64,000 bases of DNA, from assembly GCF_902459585.1 (NCBI RefSeq), contig NZ_CABPSC010000019.1, positions 1 to 64,000 on the forward strand, given 5' to 3'. A model generated the notes under the pieces. That model was not told where the DNA came from, ran no database searches, and saw only the letters and a program-made list of their open reading frames with translations. This document shows positions 39,042 through 47,701 of this stretch, in pieces (position 1 is the first letter of the stretch; each line of letters starts with the position of its first letter). A program made the translations under genes and the position numbers. Source of the stretch: Pandoraea nosoerga. GTDB taxonomy: Bacteria > Pseudomonadota > Gammaproteobacteria > Burkholderiales > Burkholderiaceae.

Positions 39042-39089
39042 CGTTCGGGACGTAGAGGCCGGAGGTTCGAATCCTCTCACCCCGACCAG
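39042..39089 (+). repeat. attR, 48-bp direct repeat
   Basis: Copy of the 3' part of tRNA-Pro identical over 48 bp to 27695-27742; the acceptor 5' half and D arm are absent, so it is not a second tRNA gene. Confidence 0.95.
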
Positions 39090-39117
39090 GATTTACTTTG
39101 CTCTCAAGCAAAGCAGA

Positions 39118-39148
39118 AAAACCGCCGGACCTTTCCGGCGGTTTTTTT
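39118..39148 (+). terminator. Original tRNA-Pro terminator, now beyond attR
   Basis: A 12-bp stem AAAACCGCCGGA/TCCGGCGGTTTT with loop CCTT and a T run. It lies 29 bp past the tRNA fragment, so before integration it would have ended the tRNA-Pro transcript. Confidence 0.85.
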
Positions 39149-39336
39149 ATGTCCGCGCGATTACCCTTGCAATGTTCCGCACGCACGGCCCGGGCAAGTG
39201 CGACCGTCTGACGAGTCCCGTCCGCATGTCGTCCGGAACGGTTCCGTCCGGTACTTCACCGTCTCTGGCGCGCAAATCTCCTCTGATATAGTGGCAACTC
39301 ATTGTCACGCTCTGCGCCGCGGGCGCACTTCATCGC

Positions 39337-40629
39337 TTGGAATCCTTGCCCTTATGGGCGCAGATTTGCGCCGTCGCCCTCCTGATCATCTGCTCGGGAT
39401 TTTTTTCGATCTCCGAAACGAGCATGATGGCGCTCAACCGTCATCGCCTCAAACATCTCGTGCGCATGAACGTACATGGCGCCAAGGCGACCCAGAGCCT
39501 GCTCTCGCGCACGGAGGACCTGCTCTCGACGATTCTCGTCGGCAACAACGTCATCAACACGGTCGTGCCGGTGCTCACGACGTCGATCGCGGTGCGCTAC
39601 TTCGGCAACGACGCGATTACGCTATCGATCGCCACCGCGCTCATTGCGTTGCTCATCATCATCTTCGCCGAGATCGCTCCGAAAATCGTCGGTGCGACTT
39701 ATCCGGAACGCATCGCCCTGCCGGCGAGCACGCTGCTTGGCCCCATCGTCGGCATCGCCAAACCGCTCGTGTGGATCCTCAACGGCTTCGTGCGCGGCAT
39801 GCTGCGCGTGATGCGCATCGACACGCGTCGCGCAGCAGGCGAAGCCCGCCTCACCACGGAGGAATTGCGCACCATCGTGCTCGAGGCCGGCAACTACATG
39901 CCGACGAAACCGCGCAGCGTGCTGCTCAACCTGCTGGATCTGGAGAACATCACCGTCGACGACGTGATGGTGCCGCGAGCGCGCATCGAGGCGCTCGACA
40001 TCTCGGCGCCGCTCGACACGATCCTCACGCAGCTCGAGACCTGCTACCACAACAAGCTGCCGGTCTACGACGGTGACATCGATCGCGTGGTAGGCATTCT
40101 TCCCGTGCGCCGCACGCTCGCTGCGCTGCGCCACCCCGACGAGCTCAGCGTCGATACGCTGCGCGCGCTGCTCGTGGACCCGTATTTCATTCCGAGCGAT
40201 ACGCCCGCTCTGCGCCAGTTGCAGTACTTCCAGGAGAACCATCGCCGCGTGGGCCTGGTCGTCAACGAATATGGCGAAGTCGAGGGCCTGGTGACGACCG
40301 AGGACATCATCGAGGAGCTCATCGGCGAGTTCACCACGAGCGTGCCGGGCGCGGGCGGCAGCCGCTCGGGGTGGACGGCGGACGGCGACTGCCTGGTGAG
40401 CGGCGGCGTCGGGCTGCGCGATCTGAATCGCCGCCTCGGCCTGCATCTGCCGACCGACGGCCCCAAGACGCTCAATGGCCTGATCCTCGAAGTGCTGCGC
40501 GAGATTCCGGAGGCTTCCGTCAGCATGGAGATCGGCGGCGTGCGCATGGAAATCGTGCAGATCGACAACCAGGCGATCAAGACCGTGCGCCTGTTCAAGC
40601 CCAAAGCGCGTCCCGCGTCGCACGAGTAA
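39337..40629 (+). CDS. HlyC/CorC-family (CNNM) transporter or hemolysin-like protein
   Basis: 430 residues. A DUF21/CNNM membrane domain (1-~170; SGFFSISETSMMALNRHRLK near the start) is followed by a CBS pair (about 195-320; VPRARIEALDI, NKLPVYDGDIDRVVGIL, GLVTTEDIIEELIGEF) and a CorC_HlyC domain (to 430). Related proteins take part in magnesium/cobalt efflux or Mg sensing. The start is TTG at 39337, giving MESLPLWAQI; a downstream ATG would cut the first membrane helix. Confidence 0.92.
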   Translation: MESLPLWAQICAVALLIICSGFFSISETSMMALNRHRLKHLVRMNVHGAKATQSLLSRTEDLLSTILVGNNVINTVVPVLTTSIAVRYFGNDAITLSIATALIALLIIIFAEIAPKIVGATYPERIALPASTLLGPIVGIAKPLVWILNGFVRGMLRVMRIDTRRAAGEARLTTEELRTIVLEAGNYMPTKPRSVLLNLLDLENITVDDVMVPRARIEALDISAPLDTILTQLETCYHNKLPVYDGDIDRVVGILPVRRTLAALRHPDELSVDTLRALLVDPYFIPSDTPALRQLQYFQENHRRVGLVVNEYGEVEGLVTTEDIIEELIGEFTTSVPGAGGSRSGWTADGDCLVSGGVGLRDLNRRLGLHLPTDGPKTLNGLILEVLREIPEASVSMEIGGVRMEIVQIDNQAIKTVRLFKPKARPASHE

Positions 40630-40742
40630 GCGGTGGCCGCCCACTGCCCGTGACACCCGCCCATTTTTCGGGCAATTCCGATTGAGCGGCGACAGGGTTT
40701 TGACGAGACTGAAGGTCCACGTCTCACTCGCAGAACCCTGCC

Positions 40743-41969
40743 ATGTCCTTGCCGACCGCTCCTCCGTCAGACGCGACCGTCCCCGCCGCCGCAGCTCCGG
40801 CACCTCCAGCACCCCCAGCACCTCCCGCGCTCACCTCGCACGCGCCGCCCCGGGACGGCTCGCCGTTAGCATTTCTGGAGCAACTGCTCGGCGAAGCGAT
40901 TCGGGCGGGCGCGTCGGATGTGCACTTCGAACCCATGGCGCAGCGCTTTCGCGTGCGGCTGCGCGTCGACGGCCGCTTGCACGAGCACGTCGACGTTCCT
41001 CAGCCCTGGCGCGACATGCTCGTCTCGCGGCTCAAGGTGCTCGCCAATCTCGACATCGCGCAGAAACGCTTGCCGCAGGACGGGCGCATGGTCTGGCGAG
41101 AAGCGGGAGAGCCGGTCGAATGCCGCGTCAGCACATTGCCGTCGCTGCACGGCGAGAAGCTCGTCGTGCGGCTGCTCGATGGCGCGAAAGTGCCGCTCTC
41201 GCTCGAGGGCCTGGGCTACACACCGCAGCAGTACCTCGCGCTCACGCAAGCCATCGCCCGACCGCACGGCATGATCCTGCTGACCGGTCCCACCGGCAGC
41301 GGTAAAACGGTCTCGCTGTACAGTTGCCTGCGACGGCTCAACGACACATCGCGCAATATCGTGACGATCGAGGATCCGGTAGAAATCCGTCTGCCGGGTA
41401 TCACGCAGGTCAATCTCAACGAGCGTGCCGGGCTCGATTTCGCGACCGCCCTGCGCGCCTTTCTGCGACAGGATCCGGACGTCCTGGTCGTAGGGGAGAT
41501 ACGCGACGCGCAGACGGCCGAGATCGCCGTGCAGGCCGCACAAACCGGGCACCTCGTGTTTGCCACGGTCCACGCGAACGATGCGCCCAGCACGCTCGCG
41601 CGCCTGTTCGACCTCGGGGTCGCGCCATTCAATCTATCATCGACGCTGCTGCTGATCAGCGCACAGCGGCTGCTCAGGCGCCGCTGCCCGGCAGGGTGCG
41701 AACCCGGACGATCCGCGCGGCCGCAACCCTCGGCACCCGCCCCGTGCATGCGATGTCATGGCTCGGGCTACGCGGGACGGATTGGCGCGTTTCAAGTCAT
41801 GCCCGTCAGCGCCATTCAGGCGATCAACATCGCGCAGGCGCGCAGCCCGCACGAACTCGCGGCGCAAGCGCAGAGCGAGGGCGTCATGACCTTGCGCGAA
41901 GCCGGTCTCTGGCATGCCGCGGCCGGCACGGTATGGAAGGAGGACGTCGATGCGACGACCCCCGCCTGA
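40743..41969 (+). CDS. pilB: Type IV pilus / type II secretion ATPase (PilB/GspE)
   Basis: 408 residues, against about 560-570 for typical PilB; the N-terminal MshEN-type domain is missing and replaced by a Pro/Ala-rich stretch (1-37). The ATPase core is complete: Walker A GPTGSGKT (182-189), Asp box TIEDPVEI (208-215), Walker B DVLVVGEIRD (246-255), His box ATVHANDA, and a zinc-type CPAGC...CMRC element near 340-372. It should power assembly of pilins or pseudopilins. pilC and pilD follow, so this is a minimal pilus assembly block. Confidence 0.92.
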   Translation: MSLPTAPPSDATVPAAAAPAPPAPPAPPALTSHAPPRDGSPLAFLEQLLGEAIRAGASDVHFEPMAQRFRVRLRVDGRLHEHVDVPQPWRDMLVSRLKVLANLDIAQKRLPQDGRMVWREAGEPVECRVSTLPSLHGEKLVVRLLDGAKVPLSLEGLGYTPQQYLALTQAIARPHGMILLTGPTGSGKTVSLYSCLRRLNDTSRNIVTIEDPVEIRLPGITQVNLNERAGLDFATALRAFLRQDPDVLVVGEIRDAQTAEIAVQAAQTGHLVFATVHANDAPSTLARLFDLGVAPFNLSSTLLLISAQRLLRRRCPAGCEPGRSARPQPSAPAPCMRCHGSGYAGRIGAFQVMPVSAIQAINIAQARSPHELAAQAQSEGVMTLREAGLWHAAAGTVWKEDVDATTPA

Positions 41970-42089
41970 AGCCAGTGCGTGGCCCCCGTCGGATGCGACG
42001 TGGGCCCTCGTCTCGTCGCCGCGCCGAGCGCGCCGCGGCGACGCTCATGAACGCGTGCCTGCCCGGGTGGCGCTGCGAAGGAGCCGGCC

Positions 42090-43310
42090 ATGCCTCGCAT
42101 GACACAACCCAGACGCTGGCAGTGGCAAGGACGCGACGCGCACGGACAGTGGCGTCATGGCGAAGTCCTCGCACATGGCGAGGCGGGCGCACGCGTGATG
42201 CTGCGAGAGCAACGCGTGAGCGTCACGTATCTACGGGTGGGACGCCGCCACGCGCCTCCCGCACGCACGCGCGCGGCGGACGCCACCGATCTCGTCCGCC
42301 GGCTTGCCACGCTGCTGGGCGCCGGCGTGCCGCTGACGGCCGCGCTCGACGTGCTGGCGCGCGGCGCCCACACGCGGGGGCTGAAGCAACTGGCGACGAC
42401 CATCGCACAGGACGTTCGGCAAGGACGCCCGTTGGCCGAGTCGATGTCGCGCGCGAGCCACCGATTCAGCCGCATCGACTGCCAGTTGATCGCGGCGGGC
42501 GAACTCGGCGGCCAACTGGCGCCGACATTGAACCGGCTGAGCGCGCAGTACGACCACGCGCGGACGGTGCGCGAAAAGCTGCAGCGGGCGCTCGCGTACC
42601 CACTCACCGTCCTCGGGGTGGCCGTGGCCGTGATGATTGCACTGCTGCATTGGGTGATCCCGGAGTTCGAGCGTCTATTCGCCAGCGCCGCCGGCGGCGG
42701 TATACCGTTGCCGCCAATGACGCAGTGGCTCATCGATATCTCGCGCGCCTCACTGGCACACGGGCCCTGGATAGCGACCGGTAGCGGTGCGCTCGCGTTG
42801 GCCGTCATGATGGCATTGCGGCGCAGTGGCGCGTTACGGCGCCAGCGCGATCGTCTGGCGCTGCGCCTGCCGGGCGCGGGACAGATCGTTCGCATGATGA
42901 GTGCGGCGCGCTGGGCCCGCACGCTCGGCACGCTGCTCGACGCGGGCGTGCCGCTGCCCGATGCCATGGACGCCGCAGCCAGCGCGTGCGGCAATCTCAT
43001 CATGCAGCAGGCGGCGCACGCGGTGCATCGCGCCGTGGCGCGCGGCGAGCGTCTGGCAACCACGCTCGAAGCCGATGTCCGCTGGCCGCTCGTCATTGCG
43101 CAACTGGTCGTGATCGGCGAGGAATCGGGTACACTCGGGCGCATGCTCAACCAGGCGGCCGATCTGCTCGACGAGGAGGCCTCGCATGCCCTGGTCAGTG
43201 CCTGCGCAACGCTCGAACCCATGATGATTACGTTTCTCGGCCTGCTGATCGGCGGCATGGTACTGGCCATGTATCTGCCGATGTTCCAACTCGGATACGG
43301 TGTCGCATGA
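42090..43310 (+). CDS. pilC: Type IV pilus / T2SS inner membrane platform protein
   Basis: 406 residues. Two GspF (T2SSF) domains, each with a TM hairpin: the first (about 60-190; RRLATLLGAGVPLTAALD) and the second (about 270-400; WARTLGTLLDAGVPLPDAMD), ending in [17 protein letters not shown]. It forms the membrane platform on which PilB acts. It begins 120 bp after pilB; its stop overlaps the pilD start (ATGA). Confidence 0.95.
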   Translation: MPRMTQPRRWQWQGRDAHGQWRHGEVLAHGEAGARVMLREQRVSVTYLRVGRRHAPPARTRAADATDLVRRLATLLGAGVPLTAALDVLARGAHTRGLKQLATTIAQDVRQGRPLAESMSRASHRFSRIDCQLIAAGELGGQLAPTLNRLSAQYDHARTVREKLQRALAYPLTVLGVAVAVMIALLHWVIPEFERLFASAAGGGIPLPPMTQWLIDISRASLAHGPWIATGSGALALAVMMALRRSGALRRQRDRLALRLPGAGQIVRMMSAARWARTLGTLLDAGVPLPDAMDAAASACGNLIMQQAAHAVHRAVARGERLATTLEADVRWPLVIAQLVVIGEESGTLGRMLNQAADLLDEEASHALVSACATLEPMMITFLGLLIGGMVLAMYLPMFQLGYGVA

Positions 43311-44137
43311 ACGGTTACGCTGAGTTCCTGCTCGTCGACTGGCTGGCACAACTGGAGCCTCACTGGCGTCTCGCGCTGTTTGCCGCGGCGGGCGTCGCTG
43401 CCGGTCCGGTGCTCGACGTCATCGTGCGCCGCGTACCGGCGGCCGTCGAACGGGCATGGCTGGCCGAGATGCAGGCCGTCGGCGCCGCCGATACCTTTGC
43501 TTCAGAAGCACGTTCACGGACGAGCGCCGCCTCGATCGCCACGACGCTCGCCACGACGGTCGCCGCCGCGCCCGCGCAAACACCGCCCGCGCGTGGCTGG
43601 CAGCTCTCGATCCTGAGCGCCGTGCTGAGCACGGCCGTCTCGTGGCGATTCGGGCCCACATGGCAGTCTCTGGGCGCGCTCGGGCTCGTCTGGGCGCTCA
43701 TTGCCCTCGCCTACATCGATTACGACACGCAGTTGCTGCCCGACATACTGACGCTGCCGCTGCTCTGGGCCGGCCTGCTGGTCAATCTCGGGCACTGGTT
43801 CAGTGCGCTGCCCGCCGCCGTCGTTGGCGCGGCGGCCGGCTACATGAGCCTGTGGGTGCTTTACTGGATCTACTGGTGGGTGCGCCGCCGCGAGGGCATG
43901 GGCTTCGGCGACTTCAAACTTTACGCCGCGCTCGGCGCATGGTTCGGCTGGACGGCGCTCGTGCAGATCCTGACGCTGGCCTGTCTGCTCGCCATCGTGG
44001 TCGCAGGCGCGGCGTGGCTCGCGGGACGTTTGCGCAGCGACGAGATGTTTCCTTTCGGCGCGTTTCTCGCCGCGGCGGGCGTCGCCACCCTGTTCTGGGG
44101 CAACGGCTTGATGATCTGGATCGGAGGAACGCCATGA
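43307..44137 (+). CDS. pilD: Prepilin peptidase lacking the cysteine motif
   Basis: 276 residues with several membrane segments. The two catalytic aspartates of the aspartic prepilin peptidase are present in [17 protein letters not shown] and [10 protein letters not shown]. The N-terminal region has no pair of CxxC knuckles and reads [19 protein letters not shown], where the standard enzyme has a GSFLNVVIxR segment and later cysteines. The N-methyltransferase half is therefore reduced or altered. It overlaps pilC and coaE by 4 bp each. Confidence 0.88.
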   Translation: MNGYAEFLLVDWLAQLEPHWRLALFAAAGVAAGPVLDVIVRRVPAAVERAWLAEMQAVGAADTFASEARSRTSAASIATTLATTVAAAPAQTPPARGWQLSILSAVLSTAVSWRFGPTWQSLGALGLVWALIALAYIDYDTQLLPDILTLPLLWAGLLVNLGHWFSALPAAVVGAAAGYMSLWVLYWIYWWVRRREGMGFGDFKLYAALGAWFGWTALVQILTLACLLAIVVAGAAWLAGRLRSDEMFPFGAFLAAAGVATLFWGNGLMIWIGGTP

Positions 44138-44760
44138 CTTACGCCATCGGTCTGACCGGCGGCATCGGCAGCGGCAAGACGACCGTGGCCAATCTGTTCG
44201 CAACGCACGGCGTCACCATCATCGACACCGACGCCATCGCGCACGGCATCACCGCCCCGGGCGGCGCCGCAATGCCCGCCATCCGGCGCGAGTTCGGCGA
44301 CGCGTTCGTGGCCCCCGACGGTTCGCTCGATCGCGCTCGCATGCGCGAAGCGGTGTTCACGGACGACGCGGCAAAAGCCCGTTTGGAAGCCATTACCCAT
44401 CCGCTCATTCGCACGGAATGCGAGCGTGCGGCCGCGCAAGCGACAGGGCCCTATCTGATTTTCGTCGTCCCGCTGCTGGTGGAATCCGGTACGTGGCGCG
44501 AGCGCGTGCAGCGTGTGCTGGTCGTTGACTGCACCGAGCAGACGCAGGTCGCCCGCGTGATGGCTCGCAACCGTTTCACGCGCGAGCAGGTGCTCGCTAT
44601 CATGGCGCGTCAGGCGAGCCGCGCCCAGCGGCTCGCCGAAGCCGATGACGTCATCGACAACGATGTCGAGGATGCGCCGCTCGCACCACAGGTCGACAGG
44701 CTGCATGCGGCCTATCTGAAGCTCGCGGCGCAGGCGGCGAAGCGTGACGGCGGGGGGTAA
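44134..44760 (+). CDS. coaE: Dephospho-CoA kinase
   Basis: 208 residues. Last step of coenzyme A synthesis, phosphorylating the 3'-OH of dephospho-CoA. P-loop GGIGSGKTT lies at residues 9-17, then [15 protein letters not shown] and [12 protein letters not shown] 44134 overlaps the pilD stop; upstream open frame is not used. The pilD-coaE-zapD-yacG order is conserved in beta- and gammaproteobacteria. Confidence 0.97.
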   Translation: MTYAIGLTGGIGSGKTTVANLFATHGVTIIDTDAIAHGITAPGGAAMPAIRREFGDAFVAPDGSLDRARMREAVFTDDAAKARLEAITHPLIRTECERAAAQATGPYLIFVVPLLVESGTWRERVQRVLVVDCTEQTQVARVMARNRFTREQVLAIMARQASRAQRLAEADDVIDNDVEDAPLAPQVDRLHAAYLKLAAQAAKRDGGG

Positions 44761-44922
44761 CGGCCACAGGTGGAGGTTACGCGGCGGCGCGAAACACGCA
44801 TTTACCGCGTCCCCCTTGTACGCCGCCCCCGATAGAGCGCCCACTCGCGTTGCACCTCGACAGTTTCCCGCATTAGAATGTCGCCATTACGCTGAAAAGC
44901 GCCAACTCCTGGGCCAACGCGC

Positions 44923-45678
44923 TTGATCCTGTACGAATATCCGCTCAACGAACGCATTCGCACGCTGCTTCGGCTAGAAGAGCTGTTCGGGCGCTTTGCC
45001 TTTTTCGTCGCACAGGATCAGCCGCTCGATCATCACGCGGCGCTGATCACCATGTTCGAGATCGCCGATATCGCGGGGCGGACCGATCTGAAGAACGAAC
45101 TGGTCAAGGAGCTCGACCGGCAGCGTCAGACCCTTCAGACGTATCGCGGCAACCCCGATATCGCCTCCGACGCGCTCGAGCAGTTCATCGGCGAAGTCGA
45201 ACTGGCCATCGCGAATCTCAATCAGATCCCCGGCAAGCCCGGCCAGCATCTGAACGACAACGAGTGGCTCGCGAGCATTCGCAGCCGATCGGTGATTCCG
45301 GGCGGCACGTGCCGCTTCGACCTGCCGTCGTACTACGCCTGGCGTCATAATCACGCGGAACAGCGCCGTGCCGACATCGACAAGTGGATCGGCCCGCTAC
45401 TGCCGCTGCGCGACGCCATCGGTATCGTGCTGGGTCTCGCGCGAGAGTCCGGCCACGCCAGCAAGGCCATGGCGCAGCAGGGCAGCTACCAGCAGATGCT
45501 CACGGGGCGCGTGTATCAGCTCATGCAGGTGCGCGTGGCGGCCGATTTGCGGGTCATTCCCGAAGCGAGCGCGAACAAATACATGTTGTGGGTGCGTTTC
45601 ACGACGCAGGACGGCGATCTGAAGCCGCGTCCGGTCGACAGCGACGTGCCGTTCCTGCTGACGCTTTGCAATCTGTAA
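44923..45678 (+). CDS. zapD: Cell division protein ZapD
   Basis: 251 residues. FtsZ-binding protein that bundles protofilaments and stabilises the Z ring. The N-terminus [19 protein letters not shown] is diagnostic and sets the start at TTG 44923. The C-terminal beta domain contains [18 protein letters not shown]. It follows coaE by 162 bp and is tightly coupled to yacG (4-bp gap). Confidence 0.96.
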   Translation: MILYEYPLNERIRTLLRLEELFGRFAFFVAQDQPLDHHAALITMFEIADIAGRTDLKNELVKELDRQRQTLQTYRGNPDIASDALEQFIGEVELAIANLNQIPGKPGQHLNDNEWLASIRSRSVIPGGTCRFDLPSYYAWRHNHAEQRRADIDKWIGPLLPLRDAIGIVLGLARESGHASKAMAQQGSYQQMLTGRVYQLMQVRVAADLRVIPEASANKYMLWVRFTTQDGDLKPRPVDSDVPFLLTLCNL

Positions 45679-45682
45679 GATC

Positions 45683-45877
45683 ATGACGACCGTCGTCAAT
45701 TGTCCGACTTGCGGCAAGAAGGTGGTATGGGGCCCCGAGGCCAAGTTCCGCCCATTCTGTTCGGAGCGCTGCAAGCAGATCGATATCGGGGCGTGGGCTG
45801 CGGAGAAGTACACGATTCCGGCCGAGTCGCCCGACGACCCCTCGCAGGACTCGCCGCTCGATCCCACGCGACGCTGA
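45683..45877 (+). CDS. yacG: DNA gyrase inhibitor YacG (zinc-binding)
   Basis: 64 residues, usual length. The zinc site is C-x2-C (CPTCGKK) and C-x3-C (FCSERCK), followed by [13 protein letters not shown]. It binds GyrB and inhibits gyrase in E. coli. It is coupled to zapD and followed by a terminator. Confidence 0.96.
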   Translation: MTTVVNCPTCGKKVVWGPEAKFRPFCSERCKQIDIGAWAAEKYTIPAESPDDPSQDSPLDPTRR

Positions 45878-45892
45878 GTGTTCGCGAGAAAC

Positions 45893-45920
45893 AAAAAGGC
45901 GCCCGACGGGCGCCTTTTTT
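45893..45920 (+). terminator. Terminator after yacG
   Basis: AAAAAGGCGCCC/GGGCGCCTTTTT stem with a 3-nt loop and a T run, at the end of the pilB-yacG gene group. Confidence 0.9.
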
Positions 45921-46047
45921 GCGTTTTGGCCACGCGTCATGACGAGTGGCGCCGACATATCCATGCCAATGGCAGCCGCGGGCAGATGGCGCCGCGCGCC
46001 AAGTCGGCGTGCGTTGGCACGCGTTGTCGCGCGTCCCAGGCCGCACC

Positions 46048-46482
46048 CTATCCCCTGGCCGCCAGTTCCTCCGCGAGCCAGTTCAATGGCGGCAGCGCCG
46101 CGGGCAGCAGCGGCTCGACCTTGACGGGCGGGTGCTCCCACGCCAGCGCCTGCCCCTCCTTGCCATGCGGCTCGCCCTGCCATGCCGTTACCTTACAGAA
46201 GTGCAGCCGGACATATGCATGCGGATAGTCGTGTTCCAGCACGCGCCACGGCGCACATCGCTGCACCGTCACGCCGAGTTCCTCGTGAAGCTCGCGAGCC
46301 AGTGCGGCCGCAACCGACTCGCCCGCCTCCAGCTTGCCGCCCGGAAATTCCCAGTAGCCCGCATACGGCTTGCCGGCCGGGCGCTGGCCGAGCAGCACCG
46401 CGCCATCGGGACGCACCATCACCCCGACGGCCACTTCCGTGACGGGACGCCCGTCGGGCGCAAATCGTTTCGAATCTGTCAT
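46048..46482 (-). CDS. mutT: 8-oxo-dGTP diphosphatase MutT-like Nudix hydrolase
   Basis: 144 residues from ATG 46482 (an in-frame ATG at 46509 is an alternative). Nudix box GGKLEAGESVAAALARELHE.. occupies residues 48-70 with the catalytic glutamates present. It should hydrolyse 8-oxo-dGTP to prevent transversions. It is followed by no gene on its strand until the convergent yacG, and its upstream neighbour on the strand is the AAA+ ATPase gene. Confidence 0.9.
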   Translation of the reverse strand: MTDSKRFAPDGRPVTEVAVGVMVRPDGAVLLGQRPAGKPYAGYWEFPGGKLEAGESVAAALARELHEELGVTVQRCAPWRVLEHDYPHAYVRLHFCKVTAWQGEPHGKEGQALAWEHPPVKVEPLLPAALPPLNWLAEELAARG

Positions 46483-46600
46483 ATCGTTGCCAGGCTGCCC
46501 CGCAGCCATGCCTGCGGGGCGTGCCCGCGAAAATCATTCCCGAGCCGGGAGGCACACCGCACGCCGAACCCTCGGGTGTCGCGCGGCGTGCGCCGAATCG

Positions 46601-47482
46601 TTACGAGGTCTGCGCCCCGCCGCGCCGCTTACCCGCCCAGTCGCGGGCGAACTGGAACGCCACACGGCCCGAGCGCGACCCGCGCTCCAGCGCCCAGATC
46701 AGCGCCTCGTGACGCGCACTCTCCGTCTGATCGGCCGGTACACCGAAATGCTCCAGCCAGTGGCTGACGATCGTCAGGTAGTCGTCCTGCTTGAACGGAT
46801 AGAAGCTCACCCACAGCCCGAACCGCTCGGACAGCGAAATCTTCTCCTCGATCACCTCGCCCGGGTGAATCTCCCCGTCCTCGGTGTGACGATAGCTCTC
46901 GTTGTCCTTCATGTACTCGGGCAGCAGGTGCCGGCGGTTCGACGTCGCGTAGATCAGCACGTTGTCCGACTGCGCAGCCACGGACCCATCGAGCGCGACC
47001 TTCAGGGCCTTGTAGCCCGACTCGCCGTCTTCGAAGGACAGATCGTCGCAGAACACCACGAAACGCTCCGGACGGTTGGAAATCAGATCGACGATGTCGC
47101 CCAGATCCGTCAGGTCGTCCTTGTCGACCTCGATCAGACGCAGCCCTTCGGCGGCGTACTGGTTCAGACACGCCTTGATCAGCGACGATTTGCCCGTGCC
47201 GCGCGCGCCGGTGAGCAGCACGTTGTTGGCGGGCTCGCGGCGCACGAACTGGCGCGTGTTCTGCTCGATGAGCGCTTTCTGGCGTTCGATGTTCTGTAGA
47301 TCGCCGAGCGTAATGCTCGAGACCTGGGCGACCGGCTGCAGGAAGCCGCGCCCCTGCTTCTTGCGCCAGCGAAACGCCACGGCGGTATCCCAGTCGATCT
47401 CGGGTGCGGCCGGCGGCAACATCGCCTCCAGCCGGGCCAGCACGCCCTCGGCGCGCGTCAGAAACTGCTCGAGTTTGTCCAT
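46601..47482 (-). CDS. DUF815-family AAA+ ATPase
   Basis: 293 residues. After ~85 N-terminal residues the AAA+ core shows Walker A LLTGARGTGKSSL, Walker B VVFCDDLSFE, and sensor ATSNRRHLLPEYM, with ERFGLWVSFYPF later. This is the DUF815 family (YcbB/ATP-binding protein next to argJ and mutT in Burkholderiales). The cellular role is not known. It lies 118 bp upstream of mutT on the same strand. Confidence 0.9.
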   Translation of the reverse strand: MDKLEQFLTRAEGVLARLEAMLPPAAPEIDWDTAVAFRWRKKQGRGFLQPVAQVSSITLGDLQNIERQKALIEQNTRQFVRREPANNVLLTGARGTGKSSLIKACLNQYAAEGLRLIEVDKDDLTDLGDIVDLISNRPERFVVFCDDLSFEDGESGYKALKVALDGSVAAQSDNVLIYATSNRRHLLPEYMKDNESYRHTEDGEIHPGEVIEEKISLSERFGLWVSFYPFKQDDYLTIVSHWLEHFGVPADQTESARHEALIWALERGSRSGRVAFQFARDWAGKRRGGAQTS

Positions 47483-47587
47483 GCTTCGAAATCCCCGCGC
47501 CGCTCACGGGCGCTCATGTCGGTGCTTCGTGGAGTGATGGTTTCCCTTCGCTGTGCGCCGCGGTGCTTTTGCCACCTGCTGGCGATA

Positions 47588-47639
47588 CGCCGACCGGCGT
47601 CGGCGACTGTCACTGGTGCATCGCCGATGCCGGTCGGCG
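47588..47639. repeat. Long inverted repeat between argJ and the ATPase gene
   Basis: Two arms of 19 bp (47588-47606 with 47621-47639), one mismatch, 14-nt loop. It lies downstream of argJ on the minus strand. No T run follows, so it may be an mRNA-stabilising hairpin or a rho-independent terminator of weak form. Confidence 0.55.
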
Positions 47640-47701
47640 TCGGCGCTCCACGCCAACGGCCCCGGCCTCCGGTGGGAGACGCAAGGCCGTCGCGTCAGGG
47701 C

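Larger units (their letters stand above)
27695..39089. mobile_element. Integrated plasmid-derived genomic island in tRNA-Pro
   Basis: An 11.35-kb element between two perfect 48-bp copies of the tRNA-Pro 3' half. Contents: an intact tyrosine integrase at the right end, TA genes, plasmid replication and conjugation remnants (TrfA, DotA/TraY, relaxase C-terminus), an iteron origin, ABC-3C remnants and several orphan genes. Composition is visibly less GC-rich than the flanks. Core genes continue on both sides with their usual neighbours. Confidence 0.95.

Noticed and set aside
39042-39089. Second tRNA-Pro gene at the right end of the island
   Set aside because: Only the anticodon arm and 3' half are present; the 5' acceptor strand and D arm are missing.
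38965-39186. N-terminal extension of the integrase through attR
   Set aside because: The added residues include a tRNA-encoded stretch (GERIRTSGLYVPN) and would change with each integration; the ATG at 38964 gives the normal integrase N-terminus.
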